From: Actinomycetota bacterium
GTDB taxonomy: Bacteria > Actinomycetota > Thermoleophilia > Gaiellales > Gaiellaceae
Direction of reading: 5' to 3'
DNA length: 5,867 nucleotides
Assembly (NCBI GenBank): GCA_005883245.1
Contig: VAXT01000187.1
Coordinates: 1 to 5,867 of the forward strand
Shown: positions 1-4,722 of the stretch, piece after piece
How the letters are laid out: every line of letters starts with the position of its first letter
How positions within the stretch are numbered: the first letter of the stretch is position 1
Made by a program: the position numbers and the translations under genes
The notes under the pieces: model-generated
The model's input: only the letters and a program-made list of their open reading frames with translations
The model's database searches: none
Told to the model about the DNA's origin: nothing

Positions 1-360
1 CGCGGCGATGTTCGCGTTTGCCGCCTCGGTGTAGAGCCGTGCGGGCGTCCGGAAGTCGGGGTCGTTCCCGATGTAGCCGTCGATCACGACCATGTCCTGC
101 TCGGCGATGTAGGCGTCCTGGAACTCGGCCCACCTGTGGCCTTCCTCGCGCGTGATCGCCTGGTTCTGCCCGTCGGGCTCGTCGGTGACGATGAACGTCG
201 AGCGCTTCGAGCGCGACACGACCTCGGTCTGGACGTTCAGGTTCCCGAACCGCGTCGGCTGCGCGTTCGGCATCTCGGCTGCGAGGGCCTTGACCTCGTC
301 GGCGCTCGGGTTCGCGATGACGTTGGCCGCCTCGGGCAGCCGGAAGAGCATCTTCGCCAC
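1..360 (-). CDS. pckA: ATP-type phosphoenolpyruvate carboxykinase, N-terminal part (runs off left edge)
   Basis: Members of this family decarboxylate and phosphorylate oxaloacetate to phosphoenolpyruvate using ATP, in the cytosol, at the entry to gluconeogenesis. Only the first 120 residues are visible; the full enzyme is usually a little over 500, so the ATP-binding P-loop and metal-binding core lie outside the window. Two blocks support the call. 'SRSKRSTFIV' (residues 49-58) matches the family 'GRSPKDKYIV' block, whose Arg binds substrate; here it would be Arg50. 'VVIDGYIGNDPDFRTPARL' (91-109) matches the 'VVDAFCGANPDTRLSVRF' block of the E. coli enzyme. I chose GTG at 358-360. It has no Shine-Dalgarno, but TAACAT lies 8 nt upstream, so translation may be leaderless. 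The frame stays open further upstream; GTG at 403-405 (15 residues longer) and the internal ATG at codon 4 are alternatives. It is divergent from the micro-ORF at 496. Function is recognised from memory of the family, not from a search. Confidence 0.72.
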   Translation of the reverse strand, partial: MAKMLFRLPEAANVIANPSADEVKALAAEMPNAQPTRFGNLNVQTEVVSRSKRSTFIVTDEPDGQNQAITREEGHRWAEFQDAYIAEQDMVVIDGYIGNDPDFRTPARLYTEAANANIAA

Positions 361-368
361 GAGTCGGG

Positions 369-374
369 ATGTTA
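369..374 (-). promoter_or_regulatory. possible -10 element (TAACAT) for leaderless pckA transcript
   Basis: TAACAT fits the actinobacterial TANNNT pattern and lies 8 nt before the GTG start of the carboxykinase, which would put the transcript start at or next to the start codon. The hexamer about 17 bp further upstream (GGAGGG) is not a recognisable -35. The absence of a Shine-Dalgarno before this GTG fits leaderless translation, which is common in actinobacteria. The evidence is weak and positional only. Confidence 0.2.
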
Positions 375-466
375 CCCGGGCGCCGCGGGATCCCTCCCTT
401 TGCACGGGCTCGTCGCTCGTTAGCGGGCGGTGAGCCGGCCGTGACTGCGCCGTTTGGGCGCCCTTC

Positions 467-501
467 GAGCGTGGGGGTGAAAGGAGGTGACCCCCATGTT
501 C
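467..501 (+). promoter_or_regulatory. translation-initiation stem-loop: SD in the loop, AUG in the stem
   Basis: Bases 467-478 (GAGCGTGGGGGT) pair without interruption with 490-501 (ACCCCCATGTTC): twelve pairs, of which two are G-U (469/499 and 471/497) and five are consecutive G-C (473-477 with 491-495). The 11-nt loop, 479-489, is GAAAGGAGGTG and contains the core Shine-Dalgarno. The start codon 496-498 is buried in the 3' arm. The pairing is read directly from the sequence. That it regulates translation of the 27-codon ORF, for example by blocking the AUG until a ribosome, protein, ligand or temperature change opens it, is inference. The DNA inverted repeat could alternatively be a protein-binding site in the pckA/micro-ORF divergent region. 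Confidence 0.5.
479..490 (+). promoter_or_regulatory. extended Shine-Dalgarno for the 27-codon ORF
   Basis: GAAAGGAGGTGA is complementary over 12 nt to the conserved 3' end of bacterial 16S rRNA, far longer than an ordinary 4-6 nt match. GGAGG ends 8 nt before ATG 496, which is ideal spacing. It is the main reason for calling such a short ORF. The anti-SD comparison uses the general bacterial sequence; this organism's own 16S is not in the window. Confidence 0.75.
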
Positions 502-579
502 ATCAGGCTTTTCATTCTCATCGCCAGCATCGTCACCGCGGCGGCAATGGCGAACTACCCAGGCGGCGGCGGCCCCTGA
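496..579 (+). CDS. 27-residue hydrophobic small protein, possibly a processed secreted peptide
   Basis: I do not recognise this protein. It starts at ATG 496 behind a 12-nt anti-SD match and ends at TGA 577-579. Residues 1-4 (MFIR) give one positive charge, residues 5-19 form a single hydrophobic Ile/Leu/Val/Ala helix ending in 'TAAAMA', and the last eight residues are NYPGGGGP. It could be a single-pass membrane microprotein with a short Gly/Pro tail. Alternatively it is a short signal peptide cut after Ala19 ('AMA', an A-x-A type site), releasing an octapeptide. The helix is short for a classical signal peptide. It lies between divergent pckA and the convergent regulator, has a structured start site, and is followed by two hairpins, so it looks like its own transcription unit; I see no convincing promoter. 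It could instead be a fortuitous ORF in a small RNA. Confidence 0.55.
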   Translation: MFIRLFILIASIVTAAAMANYPGGGGP

Positions 580-588
580 GCGGACCAT

Positions 589-610
589 CGAGCGGCCGGG
601 CAGGCCCTCG
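589..610 (+). other. small hairpin between micro-ORF and terminator
   Basis: CGAG (589-592) and GGCC (594-597) pair with GGCC (603-606) and CTCG (607-610), leaving a one-base bulge (C593) and a 5-nt loop GGGCA. It begins 9 nt after the micro-ORF stop and ends 8 nt before the larger hairpin, so a transcript would carry two stem-loops in tandem at its 3' end. A role in 3'-end protection or transcript termination is inference. Confidence 0.35.
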
Positions 611-618
611 AGCAGAAT

Positions 619-648
619 CACGAAGAGCTCCAAGCGGGGCTCTTCGTG
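619..648. terminator. bidirectional terminator-like hairpin between convergent genes
   Basis: CACGAAGAGCTCC (619-631) pairs with GGGGCTCTTCGTG (636-648): 13 pairs with a single G-U (629/638) around an AAGC tetraloop, extendable by two weak pairs to 617/650. It lies 39 nt after the micro-ORF stop and 9 nt after the regulator stop on the other strand, where a shared intrinsic terminator is expected. The tail is poor in U in both directions (GTCTTG on plus, ATTCTG on minus). Termination may therefore rely on stem strength alone, as is often proposed for high-GC actinobacteria. Confidence 0.7.
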
Positions 649-657
649 GTCTTGAAG

Positions 658-3600
658 CTACGCGACCGTCAGCTCGCTCAGCATCGCCCGCGCCACCTCG
701 GCGGAAACGCGGTTGCCCTTGCGCTCGAAGAGGAGCAAGGCCTCCTCGACGCGGTCGGCGGCCTCTGCAGGGCGCTCAGCCAGTCGGAATACCTCCGCGA
801 GATCGAGCAGGACGGCTCCGTGATCGCTGAGCGCATCCGTCCGCGCCGCGATTCGCACAGCCTCCTCTGCGAGTGACTCCGCATTGCGAAAGTCACCGGC
901 ACGAGCGAGGAGCTTGGCGCGAGTCCGGCGCCATGAATGCTGCGCGCTGACGTCATCCGACGCGGCGCGCTTCTGTGCGAGATCGAGCCAGGTCTTCGCT
1001 TCGTCGTACCGCCCCTGCACATACAGGGCGTCTGCGAGCTCGGCGGCAACCGTTGAAAGGCCTGCGGAGTCGTGCACGCGTTCCAAGGTCCTGCAGCAGT
1101 CCTCGAGCACGCGCCCGGCTTTCGCAGCGTCACCGGAGAGCATCTCAATCCGCCCGAGCACGCGGCCGCTGCTGTTCGCACGAGCGTAGACCTCGCCGAT
1201 CTCCTCGTAGGTCGTCGCGGCCTCGGTGACATGACGACGAGCGACGTCGAACCGGCCATCGATCGCCTCGAGCCCGCCCATGAACGCCAGCACGTTTGCC
1301 TGCCCGGCCCGGTCGGTCGCCTCGTCGAGAAGCTCCTCGCAGCGATCGAGAGCTTCGGCGAGGGGAGTGGGGCCGTAAAAGAGCGCCGAAGCGAGGTCCT
1401 GGAGGCAACCCGATGCCGACCACCGGGAGCGGTGGTAGTGGATGAGGGCTCGCTCGACGGCCTCCTGCCAGTCGGCGATCCTCCCCTCGATCGAGCGTAC
1501 GTAGCCGACGTGACGCCAGGTGCGCCCTAGTGCCCGCTCGTCGCGCAGCTCCTCGAAGATCGGAACCGCCTGGGTCGCGAGCTCGAGCAACTCGGCCGAC
1601 GCGCCCTCGGGATCGCTGAAGAGATGCAGGTGGGCGAGCTCGATCTGAGCGCGGAGCCTCAAACGCTGATCGTGCGCGGACGAGGCCACCTCGACCGCCA
1701 CGACCAGAGTGGCCTCGCCACGCTCGAAATCGCCTGAAGCCCTCTGCGCCACGCCGAGCTCACAAAGCAGCTCGGTGCGCCTCGCGTCGTCGGCCGAGAG
1801 GAGCGCGGTCGCGCGGCCGAGCAGGTTGACCGTTGCCGGGGTATCCGCCCGCTTCCAGGCGCGGATGCCGGCTGCTGCAAGCCGCTCCCCGGCCCAGGAC
1901 GCCAGCCGTTCGAGCTCTGGGTCGCTCGGCTGGAGCTCGCGGCGGTACCGGTGCGCCTGCTCGGCGTGATAGCCGACGAGCTCGTCGGGCTCGTCTCTGG
2001 TGTCGAGCCAGGCTCCGTGGCGCTCGTGGAGGTCGGCGCGCCGTTCCTTCGTGATCCCCCCATAGGCCACGTCACGGACAAGGACGTGGTGGAAGCGGAA
2101 GGAATCGTCGTGCTCGTGGTCCGCGCGAACCGCATGAATCAGGCTCCGTCTCGCCAGAGTCCGCAGTCGGCGATCGAGGCCGGTGAGCTCGTCCGGGGGC
2201 GTCAAGTGCACCGCGGCCCCTCGGGCAAATTCCCGGCCGACAACGGCGCCACGCTCGAGCAGGGCGCGCTCGTCGGGCTCCAGGCGGTCGAGCCGGCTCG
2301 CGAGCAGCGCCTCGACCGAGGGCGGGACGGACTCGAGCGCTTCGGGCCCAGCCTCCTCGAGGAAGGCGAGGAGTTGTTCGACGAAGAGGGGATTTCCCTC
2401 GGCGAGAGAGGCAATCCGCTGTTGCGTCGCAGCGCCGACCTCTGCGCCCCCGAGCTCACCCACGAGCAGGGCGATCGCAGCCTCCTCGAGAGGCTCGAGC
2501 CGTAGCACGTCCGCCTTGGCGCTCAAGCCCGGCCGTTCATCACGTAGCTCAGGCCGCGCGAGGCAGACAAGAAGGAGCGGCGTTTCGACCGGCCATGCAG
2601 CGAGGTACTCGACGAGGTCGAGCAGTGTCGGCTCCGCCCAGTGCAGATCTTCGAAGACGACGACCAGCGGACTGCGGCGCGCGAGCCCCTCGAAGAGCTG
2701 CCGCACGGCCCAGAAGAGCTCTCCGGTGGGCGCCGTGCCCTCGGTCTGCCCTGTCAACTCGGCGATTCGCTCCGCGACGACGGCTGCGTGCTCGTCGCCT
2801 TCGAGCAAACGTTCAATCGTCGCCTGCGGCCGTTCGGGGGCAACGTGCCGCACGATCTCGGCGAGCGGGAGGTACGTCGCTCCCTCGCCGTACGAGACGC
2901 AGCGGCCGACGAGCGACGTTGCCTCGTCGCCCAGCGACTGGAGGAACTCCGACGCGAGGCGTGTCTTGCCGATCCCGGCTTCGCCCAGCACGAGGACGAT
3001 CCGTGCGCGCCGCTCCGCGCACGCGCGCCGAAACGCCTCTGCGAGCGACGCCAGCGGAGCTTCTCTCCCGACGAACGAGGCGCCGCTCGGCGCCCGCGCT
3101 GTGCCCTCGCCGACCGCTAACAGGCGGAATGCCCGGTACGGGGCCTGAGGAGCGCCCACGTCGACGGGCTCCACGGGCTCAACCTCCGCCGCGCCGCGCA
3201 CGAGCCGCTCTGTCGCCTCGCCGATCAGGGTCTCGTTCGGGAGCGCCGCCTGCTGGAGGCGCATTGCGACGTTCACGGCCGCGCCCGTGGCGAACGGCTG
3301 CCCGGCTGCGGCGTCACCGGCAAGCACCTCGCCGCTGTTGATGCCGATCCTGACCTGGAGCTCGAGCCCGTGATCGCGCTCGAGGTCAGCGTTCAGGGCA
3401 GCGAGTGCCTCGCGCAGGTGGTTCGCAGCTCGGAGGGCGCGAAGGGCGTCGTCCTCGTGCGTGCGCGGAACGCCGAAGACCGCCATCGCCGCGTCACCGA
3501 TGAACTTCTCGATCGCCCCTTCGTGCCGCTCGACGATCGTGCGCACCGTGTCGAAATAGCGCCGCATGACGCTGCGGAGGACTTCCGGGTCGAGGGTTGC

Positions 3601-4440
3601 GCCGAGCCTCGAGAAGTCCACGATGTCGGCGAACAGCAACGTCGCCGTCTTCCGCCGTTCCTCGGCGGGAGCCACTTCGGCTTCGCGTGCCGCAGCCGGA
3701 AGATCGAGGTCGGAATCGTGACGCAAGATCGACTGTTCGAGGCGTTGCAGGTCGGTCGAGGGCTCGATCCCCAGCTCGTCGACGAGCGTCTCGCGAGCCT
3801 GCCGATACGCCTCCAGCGCTTCGGCCTGCCTGCCTGCGCGGTACAGGGCCAGCATGAGCTGGCCCCGCAGTCGCTCCCGCAAGGGGTGCTCTGCCACGAG
3901 AGCTTCGAGTTGGGGGACGACCTGCGAGTGGCGACCGAGCTCGAGCTCGGCCTCGATCAGCTGCTCGTGGGCGGCCGTGCGGAGCTCCTCGAGACGAGCG
4001 ATCTCGACGCTCGCGAACGCTTCGAAGGCGAGATCGGCCAGGGGCGGCCCCCGCCAGAGACCGAGCGCCTCGCGCAGGAGATCTGCGCGCCTCTCGGCAT
4101 CGCCGCCCTGCGACGCCTGCGCGACGAGCCGCTCGAATCGGCGCAGATCGACCTGCTCCGGCGCAACGTCGAGGACGTAGCCGGGCTGGCGCGTCTGGAG
4201 GATGTCGCGCCCGAGCGCCTTCCTCACGTCTGAGATCAGGTTCTGGAGCGAGCCCACTGCTGTCTTGGGCGGTTTTCCGGCCCAGAGCTCGTCGATCAGG
4301 CGGTCGGTCGAGACGACTTCGCCGGGATGGAGCAACAGCAAAGCCAGGAGGGCGCGCTGCTTTCGCCGTTTCAGCTCGAGCGGACGCCCCTCCACCAGGA
4401 CCTCGAACTGACCGAGGACGCGAAACTCGATTAGTTGCAT
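658..4440 (-). CDS. SARP/AfsR-type regulator: winged helix-BTAD-class III cyclase-AAA ATPase-helical repeats
   Basis: A complete 1260-residue cytoplasmic protein with no membrane segment. Residues 1-95 are an OmpR/SARP winged helix ('FRVLGQFEV' start, helix around 58-75) and 98-242 are BTAD. Residues 262-440 are a class III nucleotide cyclase domain: metal Asp272 (FADIVDF) and Asp316, Lys312 in 'EKFIGD', and Asn390/Arg394 (VNVAMR). The usual substrate-selecting Asp/Thr position holds Phe383, so activity and ATP/GTP choice are uncertain. An AAA/STAND-type ATPase follows from about 456, with Walker A GEAGIGKT (486-493) and Walker B VVVFEDLHW (593-601); 'FHHVLVRDVAYG' (783-794) is typical of this group. 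From about 840 to 1250 come TPR-like helices. The family role is ATP-dependent transcription control with the repeats as sensor. ATG 4440 is favoured because the winged-helix motif begins at once; it has no clear Shine-Dalgarno. The stop lies 9 nt from a terminator hairpin. Target genes and ligand are unknown. Confidence 0.93.
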   Translation of the reverse strand: MQLIEFRVLGQFEVLVEGRPLELKRRKQRALLALLLLHPGEVVSTDRLIDELWAGKPPKTAVGSLQNLISDVRKALGRDILQTRQPGYVLDVAPEQVDLRRFERLVAQASQGGDAERRADLLREALGLWRGPPLADLAFEAFASVEIARLEELRTAAHEQLIEAELELGRHSQVVPQLEALVAEHPLRERLRGQLMLALYRAGRQAEALEAYRQARETLVDELGIEPSTDLQRLEQSILRHDSDLDLPAAAREAEVAPAEERRKTATLLFADIVDFSRLGATLDPEVLRSVMRRYFDTVRTIVERHEGAIEKFIGDAAMAVFGVPRTHEDDALRALRAANHLREALAALNADLERDHGLELQVRIGINSGEVLAGDAAAGQPFATGAAVNVAMRLQQAALPNETLIGEATERLVRGAAEVEPVEPVDVGAPQAPYRAFRLLAVGEGTARAPSGASFVGREAPLASLAEAFRRACAERRARIVLVLGEAGIGKTRLASEFLQSLGDEATSLVGRCVSYGEGATYLPLAEIVRHVAPERPQATIERLLEGDEHAAVVAERIAELTGQTEGTAPTGELFWAVRQLFEGLARRSPLVVVFEDLHWAEPTLLDLVEYLAAWPVETPLLLVCLARPELRDERPGLSAKADVLRLEPLEEAAIALLVGELGGAEVGAATQQRIASLAEGNPLFVEQLLAFLEEAGPEALESVPPSVEALLASRLDRLEPDERALLERGAVVGREFARGAAVHLTPPDELTGLDRRLRTLARRSLIHAVRADHEHDDSFRFHHVLVRDVAYGGITKERRADLHERHGAWLDTRDEPDELVGYHAEQAHRYRRELQPSDPELERLASWAGERLAAAGIRAWKRADTPATVNLLGRATALLSADDARRTELLCELGVAQRASGDFERGEATLVVAVEVASSAHDQRLRLRAQIELAHLHLFSDPEGASAELLELATQAVPIFEELRDERALGRTWRHVGYVRSIEGRIADWQEAVERALIHYHRSRWSASGCLQDLASALFYGPTPLAEALDRCEELLDEATDRAGQANVLAFMGGLEAIDGRFDVARRHVTEAATTYEEIGEVYARANSSGRVLGRIEMLSGDAAKAGRVLEDCCRTLERVHDSAGLSTVAAELADALYVQGRYDEAKTWLDLAQKRAASDDVSAQHSWRRTRAKLLARAGDFRNAESLAEEAVRIAARTDALSDHGAVLLDLAEVFRLAERPAEAADRVEEALLLFERKGNRVSAEVARAMLSELTVA

Positions 4441-4470
4441 TTGTGCCGTTTTACCACTGACAACCCGCTG

Positions 4471-4476
4471 CTTCTA
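4471..4476 (-). promoter_or_regulatory. possible -10 element (TAGAAG) of the regulator gene
   Basis: Reading the minus strand, TAGAAG matches TATAAT at four of six positions. It begins 6 bp after the last of three 11-bp-spaced heptamers and would start a transcript about 20-25 nt before ATG 4440. No TTGACA-like -35 is present; in SARP-activated promoters the heptamers take its place. A TTGTCA at 4458-4463 is too close to the ATG to serve as a -35 for this start. The evidence is weak. Confidence 0.2.
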
Positions 4477-4482
4477 GCTCCG

Positions 4483-4511
4483 GTGTTAGCGGCGCGTGAG
4501 AGCCACGTGAG
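4483..4511 (-). promoter_or_regulatory. candidate SARP operator: three heptamers at 11-bp period
   Basis: On the minus strand CTCACGT (4511-4505), CTCACGC (4500-4494) and CTAACAC (4489-4483) repeat with an exact 11-bp step. The first two agree at 6 of 7 bases, the second and third at 5 of 7. SARP winged helix-BTAD proteins are known to bind heptamer direct repeats spaced by 11 bp (or 22 bp) just upstream of the -10. The site lies in the 93-bp gap between the SARP-type regulator and the divergent small ORF, so autoregulation or control of the plus-strand genes is plausible. The sequence does not resemble the TCGAG-type heptamers of Streptomyces SARPs, and chance cannot be excluded. Confidence 0.35.
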
Positions 4512-4533
4512 GCCGGCCGCGGAGCATGGCCGC

Positions 4534-4722
4534 ATGAACTCACGAGCAGCAGCGGATCTCGTTACAGAGGCGGAGCGCTACCTCGCTGCAGTCGCGGTCT
4601 TCCGGGCCGAGGGGCGTGAGCCCCACTGGCGGCTCGAGGTAAGCGCGCGGCTGCGCCGACGCCGGGCTTCGAACTCGGACCTCCGCGACCTGCTCGATCC
4701 CGCTTCAAGGAGGTTGGAATGA
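4534..4722 (+). CDS. 62-residue hypothetical protein, overlapping the next gene by ATGA
   Basis: I do not recognise this protein. ATG 4534 is preceded by GGAG at 4521-4524 (9-nt spacing). An in-frame ATG at 4435 also exists but lies inside the opposite regulator gene and has no ribosome site. Residues 5-31 form an amphipathic, acidic helix-type stretch ('EAERYLAAVAVFRAEG'), followed by 'REPHWRLE', an Arg-rich run at about 40-46 and a charged tail. There is no signal peptide or membrane segment. The stop TGA 4720-4722 overlaps the start ATG 4719 of the secreted protein, suggesting translational coupling in one operon. G or C at third positions is roughly 70 percent, lower than in the big genes here. 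It is divergent from the regulator and could share its control region. It may be a real conserved small gene, or the tail may be fortuitous coding sequence ahead of the next gene's ribosome site. Confidence 0.5.
   Translation: MNSRAAADLVTEAERYLAAVAVFRAEGREPHWRLEVSARLRRRRASNSDLRDLLDPASRRLE
4707..4713 (+). promoter_or_regulatory. ribosome binding site for the secreted repeat protein
   Basis: AAGGAGG ends 5 nt before ATG 4719. This decides between that ATG and the in-frame ATG at 4728, which would be 14 nt away. The site lies within the last codons of the 62-codon ORF. Confidence 0.8.

Noticed and set aside
136..433. Plus-strand open frames at 136-423 and 152-433.
   Set aside because: They are antisense to the carboxykinase, which has clear family motifs in the opposite strand; no ribosome site.
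447..461. GCGCC-GTTTG-GGCGC hairpin upstream of the micro-ORF.
   Set aside because: Only five pairs, which are frequent by chance at this GC content, and no T-rich tail follows.
1951..3148. Overlapping plus-strand open frames at 1951-2505 and 2183-3148.
   Set aside because: Both are antisense to the ATPase region of the regulator, rich in Arg/Ser or in charged low-information sequence, and without family motifs.
3370..4233. Long plus-strand open frame of 287 codons, antisense to the regulator gene.
   Set aside because: It lies opposite the winged helix, BTAD and cyclase domains, whose motifs are unmistakable. GC-rich genes commonly leave such open antisense frames. No ribosome site or recognisable domain.
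4651..4690. On the minus strand, GGTCCGAG-TTCGAAG-CCCGGC resembles the T-arm and 3' acceptor end of a tRNA, as in an integrase attachment site.
   Set aside because: The T-stem has a mismatch (4675/4665), no matching 5' acceptor strand, D-arm or anticodon arm is found in the preceding 70 nt, and no integrase or element boundary is visible. Probably chance; a tRNA scan would settle it.
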